Positions 17,729-26,940 of a DNA stretch of 64,000 bases are shown here, one piece after another. Origin of the DNA: Thalassospira profundimaris. GTDB lineage: Bacteria; Pseudomonadota; Alphaproteobacteria; Rhodospirillales; Thalassospiraceae. The notes under the pieces were generated by a model, which had not been told where the DNA came from, did no database searches, and saw only the letters and a list, made by a program, of their open reading frames with translations. The DNA is taken from contig NZ_JPWH01000020.1 of the NCBI RefSeq assembly GCF_003326755.1, positions 18,296 through 82,295 on the forward strand. The letters run 5' to 3'. The position numbers and the translations under genes were made by a program. How positions within the stretch are numbered: position 1 is the stretch's first letter; each line of letters opens with the position of its first letter.

Positions 17729-18001
17729 ATGGCACATTTTAACAGCCCCACACTTGAGCGCGGATTAATCAAACCAGCACCGCTGCGCGTTCTCAGGCAC
17801 CTGAAAAATGTTGGAACATCGGCGCAAAAACTGGCGACGGCCTTTCTGCGCTGGTACCAGGGCCAGGTTTTAATGGCCGATCTGAGCGACCATCTGCTGC
17901 GCGACGGCGGACTGGAACGGGACCATAATGGTATGCACGGCATTATTCAGCGCCGCCTGCCCGAAAGCGGCCAATTCCTGAACCGCACAATACGCAATTG
18001 A
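17729..18001 (+). CDS. Small DUF1127-like protein A
   Basis: A 90-residue protein starting MAHFNSPTLERG; an aagagg ribosome site lies just before the ATG. Residues about 38-62 (RWYQGQVLMADLSDHLLRDGGLER) resemble the DUF1127 pattern (R..r.l..Ls...L.DIGL.R). That pattern occurs in alphaproteobacterial small proteins, some of which modulate RNA turnover or phosphate and carbon metabolism. The match is weak but its upstream element and C-terminal pattern recur in the gene at 19028. The role is unknown. Confidence 0.6.
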   Translation: MAHFNSPTLERGLIKPAPLRVLRHLKNVGTSAQKLATAFLRWYQGQVLMADLSDHLLRDGGLERDHNGMHGIIQRRLPESGQFLNRTIRN

Positions 18002-18125
18002 AAACCTTCACGAGTCGCAACTCGCGCCTCACAATGCCTTCCGGTGACAAATATTAATCACCGGAAGGCCATGACGGGCCAAATTACATGAACCAGCCCG
18101 GTTGCATCTTCACAAGGTTGTCGGT

Positions 18126-18674
18126 TTAGTCACACGGTCCATAACGCAAAACATCAAATCCTTCATCCGGCTGTGGCGGTACAAAATGCGCCGTGATGAG
18201 GTCAAACTGCGCATCGGATGCCGAAAATTCATGGTTTTGCGCCTGATTACGCAGCCGCAGACGTTGCTTGCAGCTTTCATCTGCCACATCCAAAAAATGC
18301 AATTTATGCGCAGCCCCGGCCCTGGCAAAAATTTCGCGCATCCAGCGGCGCAATTCCGGCGTATTGGCGGGAAAATCCAGAACAACCGATAATCCCTGTT
18401 CCAACAGCCCGGTAACATGCGGCGCCATCACCTGGCGCAAACGACGCGAATAACATACGTAATCGGCAACGGACGCCATTTCCGCCCCGAATAACCCGGC
18501 CAGCCAGACATCTTCGCTTATCAGAACGGTCGCCGGATTCTGCGATAATCTTGCCGCCAAGGTGGATTTGCCCGACGCGATCTTGCCACACAACATATGC
18601 AGGGTTGCCCCGCTTGATCGCGACGGCATTTGAAGATGATGCTGATGATTAAATGAATTTTTCGGTGGCGTCAT
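18126..18674 (-). CDS. P-loop kinase-like ATP-binding protein
   Basis: A 182-residue P-loop protein. The start at 18674 (MTPPKNSFNHQHH) has a ggag site seven bases upstream. The Walker A GKIASGKST (about 31-39) is followed by LISEDVWLAGLFG and VVLDFPANTPELR, the layout of small AAA_33/zeta-like kinases that phosphorylate small molecules or nucleotides. The substrate is unknown and no antitoxin-like partner is adjacent. A 5' leader with three hairpins precedes it. Confidence 0.8.
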   Translation of the reverse strand: MTPPKNSFNHQHHLQMPSRSSGATLHMLCGKIASGKSTLAARLSQNPATVLISEDVWLAGLFGAEMASVADYVCYSRRLRQVMAPHVTGLLEQGLSVVLDFPANTPELRRWMREIFARAGAAHKLHFLDVADESCKQRLRLRNQAQNHEFSASDAQFDLITAHFVPPQPDEGFDVLRYGPCD

Positions 18675-18722
18675 AACACGTCTCCTTCTCAGGTTAAGAT
18701 GACACCGGGAGACAGAATGACA

Positions 18723-18791
18723 AAACCCGCCTCGCCGGCGGGTTTGGGTATTGGAAATACCGTTTCTACCCCGCCATTCGTGGAATGGCGG
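18723..18791 (-). other. Three consecutive hairpins upstream of the kinase gene
   Basis: Read on the minus strand: ccgccattc/gaatggcgg (18771-18791), ggtatt/aatacc (18747-18761), and aaacccgcc/ggcgggttt (18723-18745). The last is followed by TTTTGTC, a terminator-like end about 50 bases before the kinase start. They could form a leader attenuator; no known riboswitch class is recognised. Confidence 0.5.
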
Positions 18792-18948
18792 TAATAATAA
18801 CAACAGTAAAATGGTGGTGTTTATGTTCCATTTTCAAGAAATAGCAGCACCTGAACTGGCTGTCCATACCGTTGCAAATAAAGCGCTTAAGCGGAATTTA
18901 CGCGAAATTTTTCCCCGCAAAAACCTGTGCAAAAATAAACATCAAATT

Positions 18949-18981
18949 TGCAAAAACTGCCAATTTTCGGGCTATTTTGCA
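18949..18981 (+). promoter_or_regulatory. Shared dyad element, copy B
   Basis: TGCAAAA-N19-TTTTGCA with the same spacer length as copy A. The right half (aattttcgggctattttgcatatg) is nearly identical to the corresponding part of copy A. It lies 46 bp upstream of the second DUF1127-like gene. Confidence 0.6.
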
Positions 18982-19027
18982 TATGGCAGATTGCGCGCAT
19001 CGCAAAGTCAAACACATGGAGGGCAAA

Positions 19028-19318
19028 ATGTCCACTCTGCCAATCACCCATCTTGACCGGATTGTCATGAACACCACGCCGGTATTGCATGGTGCTTTGG
19101 TGCAAAAGCTGCGTCAGGTACTGGTTAACCGCATGATGCGCGCCCGGATGAACCGCAGCCAGCGCCAGATTATCGAACAACTCAGCGTTTCCCAGCTGCA
19201 CGATGTTGGCCTGGAACGGGTTTTTGACGGTCAAAACTGGAAACTTCAGATGATTGATGCGGGAAATAATACCGCACGCGTTACGACCTTTGGTGAAACG
19301 ACACAGGGTCGTCGTTAA
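19028..19318 (+). CDS. Small DUF1127-like protein B
   Basis: A 96-residue protein. I chose ATG 19028 (MSTLPITHLDRIVMNTTP) because a ggagg site lies five bases upstream. Residues about 34-60 (NRMMRARMNRSQRQIIEQLS, then QLHDVGLER) give a clearer DUF1127-like match than protein A: basic helix, then LS.. QL.DVGL.R. A strong terminator follows at 19344, so it is a single-gene unit. Shared control with protein A by the divergent LysR is inferred from the common upstream dyad. Confidence 0.7.
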   Translation: MSTLPITHLDRIVMNTTPVLHGALVQKLRQVLVNRMMRARMNRSQRQIIEQLSVSQLHDVGLERVFDGQNWKLQMIDAGNNTARVTTFGETTQGRR

Positions 19319-19343
19319 TGTTACATTCACGTAACCGAAACTG

Positions 19344-19380
19344 AAACGGCCCCGAAACAGACTGTTCGGGGCCGTTTTTA
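19344..19380 (+). terminator. Strong intrinsic terminator
   Basis: aaacggccccgaa / ttcggggccgttt is a 13-bp stem with a seven- to eight-base loop, followed by Ts. It ends the small gene at 19028. Confidence 0.85.
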
Positions 19381-19452
19381 TATCCGGAAAACATAGAAGA
19401 CCTGTCTTCAACAGCCGTAAACAGATACGAAAATGAGGGCTTTCACGCCCTG

Positions 19453-20196
19453 TCAAACGGCCACGAAACCGCCATCGACCAACAGTTCCTCGCCACCGAT
19501 AAAACTGCTTTCACCAGAAGCAAGAAACAGAACAGCCTTGGCAATTTCTTCCGTTTGGGCCAGCCGACCAAACGGGATCGCCTGCTCCATCCATTCTTCA
19601 GCACCAACATTTTCATTTAGATAGGTTTGCATGGCGGGGGTCAGGACCATCCCCGGCGAAACAACATTTACGCGAATACCCTTGCCTTTGAGGTCGGTCG
19701 TCCATGTCCGGGCCAAAGAACGGATGGCCGCCTTTGTCGCACTATAAATGGAAAGGCTGGCAAACCCCTTGCAGCCCGCGCCCGAACCGGTCAACACAAC
19801 GCTACCGCCCGCAGACATCAACGGCAAAGCCTTCTGCACCGTGAAAACCGTACCCTTCACATTGATTGCAAAGACACGATCAAAATGATCTTCCGTAATG
19901 CTGCCGACCGGTGCGGATTCGGATATACCAGCATTCGCAAAAATCACATCCACACGACCATGATCACGCGATATTTGATCATACAATCTATCAAGATCGG
20001 CAAGATTGCTGACATCGCCCTGAACACCAATCACGCCGCCGCCGATTTCCTTAAGTGCTGCGTCAAGACGCTGTTGCCGACGCCCGGTGATATATACATG
20101 TGCCCCTTCGGCGGCAAATGACTTGGCCGTTGTTAAACCAATACCATCCGTTCCCCCAGTAATCACCACAACCTTGTCGTTAAATCGTTTCGTCAT
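19453..20196 (-). CDS. SDR family oxidoreductase
   Basis: A 247-residue classical short-chain dehydrogenase. The cofactor motif is TGGTDGIG (about residues 13-20), NAG is at about 85, the catalytic Ser is in LTGSGAG, YSATK gives the active Tyr and Lys, and the end LLVDGGFVAV is normal. The start at 20196 (MTKRFNDKVVVITGG) has gaaggg nine bases upstream. R-G-rich cofactor residues (ITGRRQQRL) suggest NADP(H). The substrate is unknown. It is divergent from a TetR gene with two operators between them, so it is very probably the regulated target. Confidence 0.9.
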   Translation of the reverse strand: MTKRFNDKVVVITGGTDGIGLTTAKSFAAEGAHVYITGRRQQRLDAALKEIGGGVIGVQGDVSNLADLDRLYDQISRDHGRVDVIFANAGISESAPVGSITEDHFDRVFAINVKGTVFTVQKALPLMSAGGSVVLTGSGAGCKGFASLSIYSATKAAIRSLARTWTTDLKGKGIRVNVVSPGMVLTPAMQTYLNENVGAEEWMEQAIPFGRLAQTEEIAKAVLFLASGESSFIGGEELLVDGGFVAV

Positions 20197-20215
20197 TTCA
20201 TACATGCCCTTCATT

Positions 20216-20260
20216 AAGTGGAGTATTGCTCCATTTATTATATGGAGTAATACTCCACTT
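20216..20260. promoter_or_regulatory. Two tandem TetR-type operators
   Basis: Two 15-bp palindromes, tggagtattgctcca (20219-20233) and tggagtaatactcca (20243-20257), are centred 24 bp apart between the divergent SDR and TetR genes. Together they form a larger inverted repeat with 19-base arms and one mismatch. This is the expected arrangement for a TetR repressor controlling both promoters. Confidence 0.8.
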
Positions 20261-20285
20261 ATCAAGCAAACAGGGAAGCAGATTG

Positions 20286-20840
20286 TTGACGAACGAAATG
20301 CCATTGCGCGCCGACGCGCAACGAAACCGCGATCGCATTCTGACTGCGGCAGAGGAAGTTTTCGTTGAAAAAGGGGCTAAAGTCTCGCTCGACGAGGTCG
20401 CAAAACGTGCTGGCGTGGGAATCGGCACGCTCTATAGACGCTTTCCGACGCGGGAGGACCTGTTGGCCGCCGCCTATAGTTCCCGGTTCCTAAAATTTTC
20501 TGAAAACAGTCGCATCAGGGCAACCGAGCTTGATCCCTTAAACGCCCTGCGGACCTATCTTGAAGAACTCGTCGAATATGCGAATATGTATCGTGGTTTT
20601 GCCGCGTCGCTGGGCATAGTCCTTCAGATTGGGACGCCAGGATGTATCGCAACAAGCGAGGAAGGCACGCGACTTCTAGAAAATGCCCAAAACTCCGGCG
20701 TTGTTCGACCAGATATCTGCTTCGCCGATATTGTATGCGTCGTAACGGCAATCTCGCTTGCGACAGAGCAGGACAATTCCTCAGACGGGCATATCACCCG
20801 TTTGATAGACATTTTCATGAAGGGAATTGCGACAGGCTGA
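20286..20840 (+). CDS. TetR/AcrR family transcriptional regulator
   Basis: A 184-residue TetR regulator. The start is probably TTG 20286 (MTNEMPLRADAQ), seven bases after agggaag; ATG 20298 is the alternative. The HTH is at about residues 27-60 (VSLDEVAKRAGVGIGTLYRRFPTREDLLAAAY). The C-terminal ligand domain is of the SBP-like type common in short TetR proteins. It is predicted to repress itself and the divergent SDR; the inducer is unknown. Confidence 0.9.
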   Translation: MTNEMPLRADAQRNRDRILTAAEEVFVEKGAKVSLDEVAKRAGVGIGTLYRRFPTREDLLAAAYSSRFLKFSENSRIRATELDPLNALRTYLEELVEYANMYRGFAASLGIVLQIGTPGCIATSEEGTRLLENAQNSGVVRPDICFADIVCVVTAISLATEQDNSSDGHITRLIDIFMKGIATG

Positions 20841-21071
20841 AACACTCTGTCGGAATGCGAGCGTGCAGCAAGTTGCGCAACGATCGTCAACGCAATTACG
20901 GCGGACAATGTCTGATACTGCTCTGCGCATGACGAAAACAAAACAACAGAACGCGCCAGCCAATCATGTCCGGGATCTCTTACAGGATTGTTGACAGATA
21001 AAAATCGGAGCCTGGATGTACCCCAGACCCCAAATTATTAAACGTGAACGACGTAAATTTCAGGCTCAGGA

Positions 21072-21716
21072 CTAAGCAGAGCGCAAGGCCGCAACCTTAT
21101 CCGTTGCTTCCTGCGCCAGTTTGGTAATTTTCGCCCAGTCACCGGCCTTGACCGCATCCTTGGGCGCAACCCAGGACCCGCCCACGGTAATGATGTTGGG
21201 AAGGGCAATATAATCGGCCAGGTTGGAGAGCGACACACCACCCGTCGGGCAGAATTTAACCTGCGGCAGTGGCCCGCCCAGAGCCTTGAGCATCGAAACA
21301 CCGCCCTGCTGTTCCGCCGGGAAGAATTTCAAAACGTCATAGCCATGATCGAGCAGGTTCATAATCTCCGACGGTGTACCGGCACCGGGCAGAAGCGGCA
21401 CGCCAGTATCTTTGGCCGCAGCCAGCAAACCGGCACTATGCCCCGGTGAAACTGCAAAGGCACAATTGATTTCCGCCATGCGTTCCATCTGTTTGGCATT
21501 GATCACCGTGCCTGCCCCGGTGATCGCCTCGGGCACTTCGGCGATAATACGCTGGATGCTTTCTTCGGCCGCCGCCGAACGCAGGGTAATTTCCAGCACC
21601 TTTAGACCACCGGCCACCAGGGCCTTTGCCAACGGCACGGCATCATTGGCATCTTCGATAACCAGCACCGGAACCACCGGGGCCTGTGAAAGAATTTCGC
21701 GTGAAGACAAAGCCAT
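21072..21716 (-). CDS. eda: KDPG aldolase (Entner-Doudoroff)
   Basis: A 214-residue class I aldolase splitting 2-keto-3-deoxy-6-phosphogluconate into pyruvate and glyceraldehyde 3-phosphate. The catalytic pattern is visible: Glu in LEITLRS, the Schiff-base Lys in DVLKFFPAE, and the phosphate-site FCPTGGVS. The start at 21716 (MALSSREIL) follows an aggagaaac site. Last gene of the zwf-pgl-edd-glk-eda series, 23 bases after glk. The length is normal for Eda. Confidence 0.96.
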   Translation of the reverse strand: MALSSREILSQAPVVPVLVIEDANDAVPLAKALVAGGLKVLEITLRSAAAEESIQRIIAEVPEAITGAGTVINAKQMERMAEINCAFAVSPGHSAGLLAAAKDTGVPLLPGAGTPSEIMNLLDHGYDVLKFFPAEQQGGVSMLKALGGPLPQVKFCPTGGVSLSNLADYIALPNIITVGGSWVAPKDAVKAGDWAKITKLAQEATDKVAALRSA

Positions 21717-21739
21717 TTTTCGTTTCTCCTGTTTGCCGG

Positions 21740-22678
21740 TTATGCGCTGAGAATTTTTGCACAACCCAGCAGCGCCGGATATTGCGCCGTCATCAGGCGC
21801 ACCGGCACATCATTCATTAATTCGCGGAACCGCCCCTTGGCGATCATGCGTTCTTTAAGGCCGCTCTGTTTCATAAAACCGGCAATGCGCGGGCCAATAC
21901 CCCCGCCAATAAAAACACCGTCAAACGCGCCAAGCGTTAACACCAGATCCCCGGCAACACCGCCCAAAAACAGACAAAACCGATCCAGCACCGAAAGACA
22001 TAGCGGGTCCCTGCCCACCAGTGCGCCTTCAACCACTTCGGCGGCGGTTTTGGGGGTTACATCCTGCCCGTTAATCGCGCCCAGCGCACGATAGAGGTTT
22101 TCAATGCCCATACCTGATAAAATACGCTCTGCCGATACCCGGCCCAACTCGGCGCTCAGAAATTTGACAATTTCATAATCCAGGTCATCCACCGCCGGAA
22201 GCGACACATGCCCGCCTTCGCCCTGCACGGGTATCCAGTGCCCGTTATGGGGCAAAAGGCCCGAAACACCAAGCCCGGTGCCCGCCCCGATCACGGCCAA
22301 AGGCTGCCCCGGCCGCCCCGGCCCGTCAAACAGCGTGATCAAATCATCGCTGCCCAAAAACGGCACCGACATGGCAAGGCCGGTAAAGTCATTGACCACG
22401 ACCAGCCGGTCCAGCCCAAATTCCGCCGTTAAGGCCGTTTTGGAAAAAACCCACGGATTGTTGGTGAATTTGATCTGATCCGCCATTGCCGGGCAGGCCA
22501 CGGCAACGGCAAATTCGCGCGGGGCGGGCCCATCGGTCCGGGCGACAAAATCACGAATGGCACTGCCGATATCAGGATAATCGCGCACGGCCAATGTTAA
22601 CGGCGCGTGCGGATTACCATTGTCATCCAGCCAGGCAAAACGGGCGTTCGTCCCGCCAATATCCCCGACCAGCCGCAT
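21740..22678 (-). CDS. glk: Glucokinase
   Basis: A 312-residue ROK-unrelated Glk-type glucokinase. It shows the ATP motif GDIGGTNARFAW at the N terminus, NDFTGLAM, and GAGTGLGVS. It phosphorylates cytosolic glucose to glucose 6-phosphate, feeding Zwf. Its ATG overlaps the edd stop by one base. The enzyme fits glucose released inside the cell by the alpha-glucosidase encoded upstream. Confidence 0.95.
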   Translation of the reverse strand: MRLVGDIGGTNARFAWLDDNGNPHAPLTLAVRDYPDIGSAIRDFVARTDGPAPREFAVAVACPAMADQIKFTNNPWVFSKTALTAEFGLDRLVVVNDFTGLAMSVPFLGSDDLITLFDGPGRPGQPLAVIGAGTGLGVSGLLPHNGHWIPVQGEGGHVSLPAVDDLDYEIVKFLSAELGRVSAERILSGMGIENLYRALGAINGQDVTPKTAAEVVEGALVGRDPLCLSVLDRFCLFLGGVAGDLVLTLGAFDGVFIGGGIGPRIAGFMKQSGLKERMIAKGRFRELMNDVPVRLMTAQYPALLGCAKILSA

Positions 22679-24504
22679 TATTCGTTCCCTCCGGGCAGGA
22701 CGGCACTGGCCCCCATTTCCGCCAAACCAACATTGTCACGGAAAACACCAAACAATTCACGGCCAAAGCCGGTTTGATAGTCTGCCTTGTTGGTAAACAG
22801 GGCGAATTCGCGTTTTGCCAGCTCTTCGTCGGATACCAGCAATTTCAGATCGCCGGTTTCGGCATCCAGACGCACGATATCGCCATCCTGTACCTTGGCG
22901 ATCATGCCGTTCATCATGCCTTCCGGTGTTACGTGAATGGCAGCCGGGACCTTGCCCGATGCACCAGACATACGGCCATCCGTCACCAATGCGACCTTAT
23001 ACCCCAGATCCTGCAATACCCCCAAAGGCGGGGTTAATTTGTGCAGTTCGGGCATACCATTGGCGCGCGGCCCCTGGAAACGCACCACACACACAACATC
23101 GCGATGCAGTTTGCCATCCTTGAAGGCCTGCATCATGTCATCCTGCGAGGTAAAGACCGCTGCCGGGGCCTCGATCACGCGGTTGGCGGGTTTTACCGCC
23201 GACACCTTGATCACCGCACGGCCGATATTGCCCGTGAGCATCCGCAAGCCGCCATCGGCACTGAAGGCCTTTTCCGCCGGGCGCAAAATTTCCTCGTCAT
23301 GGCTGTCTTTCGGGGCATCGCGCCACAGAAGCTTGCCTTCTTCAAGGTGCGGTTCGGTGCCAAAGGCCGCCATACCACCCGAAACAATGGTTTCAACTTC
23401 ATGATGCAGCAGGCCATGTGCCAAAAGATTGCTAATCACAAAGCCCATGCCGCCAGCCGCATGGAAATGGTTCACATCGGCCTGGCCGTTCGGATAAACG
23501 CGGCACAGAAGCGGAATAATGCGCGACAGATCGTCAAAATCTTCCCAGCGCAGTTCGATCCCGGCGGCACGGGCCATAGCGGGCAAATGAAGGGTGTGGT
23601 TGGTGGAGCCCCCGGTTGCCAACAGGCCAATAATGCCGTTTACAAAGGCCTTTTCATCGAGAATTTTGCCAATCGGCCGGTAATCATTGCCAAGACGGGT
23701 AATTTGCAGGGCACGACGGGCCGATTCCTCGGTCAGGGCATCGCGCAGGTCCGTACCCGGATTAACAAATGCCGCACCGGGCAAATGCAGCCCCATAATT
23801 TCCATCAGCATCTGATTGGAATTGGCCGTGCCATAGAATGTACAGGTACCCGGGCTGTGATAGGAGGCCACCTCGGCTTCCAGCAATTCCTTGCGCCCGA
23901 CCTTGCCCTGCGCATAAAGCTGGCGCACGCGCGCCTTTTCATCATTCGGCAGGCCCGACGGCATGGGACCAGCGGGCACAAACACCGCCGGAATATGCCC
24001 ATAAGCCAGCGCACCCATCACCAGACCGGGAACGATTTTATCGCACACCCCCAAATAAAGGGCGGCATCAAATGTATCATGCGACAAAGACACCGCCGTG
24101 GACATGGCAATCACATCGCGCGAAAACAGCGACAGTTCCATGCCCGGACGACCCTGGGTGACACCATCACACATGGCGGGCACACCACCGGCCACCTGGG
24201 CGGTTGCCCCGGCATCAAAGGCGGCCTTTTTAATGCGATCCGGGTAAGTTCCCAGCGGCTGATGCGCCGAAAGCATATCGTTATAGGCGGTGACAATGCC
24301 AAGATTGGCGGCATTATCGTGATTGATGCGATCCTTTTCCGTACCAAGGCACCCGGCCGACGCATGGGCCAAATTGCCGCAAGAGAGTTTGGAACGATGC
24401 GGACGGTCGCTTGCGGCAGCCTCGATGCGCGCCAGATAGGCTTCGCGCGTCGGTTTCGAGCGTTCGACAATCCGCTGGGTAACGATTTCGATTTCACGTT
24501 TCAT
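22678..24504 (-). CDS. edd: Phosphogluconate dehydratase
   Basis: A 608-residue IlvD/Edd family enzyme with an iron-sulfur cluster. Cysteines occur in [18 protein letters not shown] and [13 protein letters not shown]. It dehydrates 6-phosphogluconate to KDPG, the committed Entner-Doudoroff step. The start at 24504 ([16 protein letters not shown]) was chosen over an upstream in-frame ATG because the family begins here. It is five bases downstream of pgl and overlaps glk. Confidence 0.97.
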   Translation of the reverse strand: MKREIEIVTQRIVERSKPTREAYLARIEAAASDRPHRSKLSCGNLAHASAGCLGTEKDRINHDNAANLGIVTAYNDMLSAHQPLGTYPDRIKKAAFDAGATAQVAGGVPAMCDGVTQGRPGMELSLFSRDVIAMSTAVSLSHDTFDAALYLGVCDKIVPGLVMGALAYGHIPAVFVPAGPMPSGLPNDEKARVRQLYAQGKVGRKELLEAEVASYHSPGTCTFYGTANSNQMLMEIMGLHLPGAAFVNPGTDLRDALTEESARRALQITRLGNDYRPIGKILDEKAFVNGIIGLLATGGSTNHTLHLPAMARAAGIELRWEDFDDLSRIIPLLCRVYPNGQADVNHFHAAGGMGFVISNLLAHGLLHHEVETIVSGGMAAFGTEPHLEEGKLLWRDAPKDSHDEEILRPAEKAFSADGGLRMLTGNIGRAVIKVSAVKPANRVIEAPAAVFTSQDDMMQAFKDGKLHRDVVCVVRFQGPRANGMPELHKLTPPLGVLQDLGYKVALVTDGRMSGASGKVPAAIHVTPEGMMNGMIAKVQDGDIVRLDAETGDLKLLVSDEELAKREFALFTNKADYQTGFGRELFGVFRDNVGLAEMGASAVLPGGNE

Positions 24505-24509
24505 GGGGT

Positions 24510-25241
24510 TCAGCCTTTCGGGTTCTCGGCGCTCCACCATAGATCGACGGGAACGTCAGTCTGGTGCAAAATCCCGCGAACCGGCATTTCTTCAATCACG
24601 GTGCCATTTTTCGCGGCTTCAAAGGTCGACCATTTATCGGAACCGGTAATGTGAATGCCGATATAACGGGCATTCAGCAAAGCCGGCAAAGTCATGCTGA
24701 TGCGCGGAACCGGCGAAACGGTTGGCCGTGCGGCAGCCACCAGTTCACCATTTTCGGGATAAAGCCCGCGCTTCAAATTCTCGGGCGTTGAGGAGGGAAA
24801 CAGCGATGCCGTGTGCCCGTCATCGCCCATGCCCAGATAGACAATGTCCATCGGCCAGGACAGATCGTTTTTCAAACGCTCCGTCACGGTGGCAATGGCG
24901 TCTTCCGGGTTTTTATCCGCCGTTTTCAGCGACACAAAGGTCGCGCTGGCGGCTTCGTTGATCAAAAGGTTATCCCTGACCAGTTTTTCATTCGACTGGT
25001 CATCGTCAATGCCCACCCAGCGGTCATCGCCCAGGGTAATGGTAACTTTGGACCAGTTCAGCTTTGCCTGTGACAAAGCCTGAAAAAAAGGTTTGGGGAA
25101 ACGGCCACCGGCAACAGCAATGGTCGCCCGGCCCCGTTCGGCAATGGCAAATTCCAGCCGTTCCACGGTGTGCGCAACCATGCTGGCCAGCATCTCGTCG
25201 CCACTTTTAAAGGTGCGTTCGTTTGTCATGTTATCGTCCAT
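24510..25241 (-). CDS. pgl: 6-phosphogluconolactonase
   Basis: A 243-residue Pgl/DevB type lactonase. [22 protein letters not shown] and the catalytic [13 protein letters not shown] motif are present. It hydrolyses 6-phosphogluconolactone from Zwf. The start is probably 25241 ([11 protein letters not shown]), though ATG 25229 is possible; neither ribosome site is strong. It sits between zwf and edd in one minus-strand unit. Confidence 0.94.
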   Translation of the reverse strand: MDDNMTNERTFKSGDEMLASMVAHTVERLEFAIAERGRATIAVAGGRFPKPFFQALSQAKLNWSKVTITLGDDRWVGIDDDQSNEKLVRDNLLINEAASATFVSLKTADKNPEDAIATVTERLKNDLSWPMDIVYLGMGDDGHTASLFPSSTPENLKRGLYPENGELVAAARPTVSPVPRISMTLPALLNARYIGIHITGSDKWSTFEAAKNGTVIEEMPVRGILHQTDVPVDLWWSAENPKG

Positions 25242-25309
25242 AGAAATGGGAAACCGGATCAAATGAAGCAAGTGCCGGGAATGGGAAGCCCCCACCCCGG
25301 CATGGCTGA

Positions 25310-26800
25310 TCAGAAGACCGCTTCTTCATTCCAGGTGCGGCCGTCACGTTCGATCAGGGCAATGGCAGCCGACGGCCCCCAGGTGCCCGACGTATAGCCC
25401 TTGGGCGCGATATGGTTGTTTTCCCAGGCTTCCTGAATCGCATCCACCCACTGCCAGGCAATGTCCTGTTCGTCACGGCGGACAAACAGGGTATTGTTGC
25501 CATCAATCGCATCCAGCAGCAAACGTTCATAGGCATCCGGGCTGCGGGCACCAAAGGCCTCGGCAAAGGACAGGTTCAGCGCGGTCGGACGCAGGCGGAC
25601 AAGGCCCGGCCCCGGATTTTTGTTGTTCAAAACCAGATGAATGCCATCATCAGGCTGCAAACGCAGCACCAGACGATTGGCCTGGTAATTGGTCATGGAT
25701 TTTGCCAGCGGGAACATCTGGTGCGGCACATCACGGAACTGGATGACAATTTCCGAATGGCGCTTGGGCAGACGTTTGCCGGTGCGCAGATAAAACGGCA
25801 CCCCGGCCCAGCGCCAGTTGTTGATCTCGCAACGCAGAGCAACAAAGGTTTCCGTGGTGCTGTCCACATTGGCCCCTTCTTCCTCAAGGTAGCCTGGCAC
25901 TTCCTTGCCACCGACAGCCCCGGCACGATACTGGCCGCGCACGGTGTTCTGGTCGATATTGGTGTCATTAATCGGCTTAAGCGCCTTGAGAACCTTGACC
26001 TTTTCGTCACGCACCGCATCCTGGTCCAGCACATAGGGCGGTTCCATCGCCACCAGACACAAAAGCTGCAACATATGGTTCTGCACCATGTCGCGCATCG
26101 CACCGGCATCGTCATAATAGGACCAGCGCCCTTCCACACCGACTTCCTCGCCCACCGTGATCTGGACGTGGTCGATATGCGCGCTGCTCCAGAGCGGTTC
26201 AAACATCGCATTGGCAAAGCGCAGGATCAAAAGGTTCTGCACCGTTTCCTTGCCAAGATAATGGTCAATACGGAAAATCTGGTCTTCCGCGAACACTTCA
26301 CCGATCTGGCCGTTAATTTCGCGGCAGCTTTCAAGGTCGTGTCCCAGCGGTTTTTCCAGCACGACACGCGAATTGGGCGTCACAAGCCCGGCCTTTTGTA
26401 AATTAAAGGCCATATCGGCAAACAGGCTGGGGCTGGTGGAAAAATAATAAACCCGGTCGCGATCCGGGGCGTCGCTCAGGCGGTCATACAGGTTTTTAAA
26501 CCCTTCCGCATCGCCGGCCGAAACCTGCAAATAGGCAACACGGCTGGCAAATTTATCCCAGGTTTTCTGGTCAAACTCGCCCTCGGGAATGTATTTTTTG
26601 CCTGCCTCAAGCAATTTTGCGCGAAAATCATCGTCGCTATGCGGGCTGCGTGATGCACCAAAAATGCGGGTTTCATCGTCAAAGCGCCCCGTCCGCTCCA
26701 TTTCATACAAAGCGGGAAATAATTTGCGTAGCGCCAAATCTCCGGTCCCACCGAAAATCACAATATCGGCTATGCGATGTTTAAGCCTTTGTTTCTTCAT
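25310..26800 (-). CDS. zwf: Glucose-6-phosphate 1-dehydrogenase
   Basis: A 496-residue Zwf. The nucleotide motif FGGTGDLALRKLFPAL is at residues 15-30, and the substrate motif RIDHYLGKE (about 177-185) carries the catalytic His region. It oxidises glucose 6-phosphate to 6-phosphogluconolactone with NAD(P)+. It follows the transporter ATPase gene by 140 bases, which contain a hairpin (26871-26889), so it may be transcribed both with agl genes and from its own promoter. Confidence 0.97.
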   Translation of the reverse strand: MKKQRLKHRIADIVIFGGTGDLALRKLFPALYEMERTGRFDDETRIFGASRSPHSDDDFRAKLLEAGKKYIPEGEFDQKTWDKFASRVAYLQVSAGDAEGFKNLYDRLSDAPDRDRVYYFSTSPSLFADMAFNLQKAGLVTPNSRVVLEKPLGHDLESCREINGQIGEVFAEDQIFRIDHYLGKETVQNLLILRFANAMFEPLWSSAHIDHVQITVGEEVGVEGRWSYYDDAGAMRDMVQNHMLQLLCLVAMEPPYVLDQDAVRDEKVKVLKALKPINDTNIDQNTVRGQYRAGAVGGKEVPGYLEEEGANVDSTTETFVALRCEINNWRWAGVPFYLRTGKRLPKRHSEIVIQFRDVPHQMFPLAKSMTNYQANRLVLRLQPDDGIHLVLNNKNPGPGLVRLRPTALNLSFAEAFGARSPDAYERLLLDAIDGNNTLFVRRDEQDIAWQWVDAIQEAWENNHIAPKGYTSGTWGPSAAIALIERDGRTWNEEAVF

Positions 26801-26940
26801 GTTGACTTGCGCCTTCCAAGCGAACTGCTCTCACTCGTTATCCTCCCCGCTGCCAAGGTGGGACCCGGAACCGTTTTTTGCGGTTCCGGCCGGCATGCGG
26901 TTGCACGAAAGTTTCCGTGCCCAGGGCATGTCAGGCCCTG

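Noticed and set aside
23041..24654. A 537-codon open frame antisense to edd
   Set aside because: It is a mirror of a well-conserved enzyme gene in GC-rich DNA; its product is His/Arg-rich with no domain, and no ribosome site is seen.
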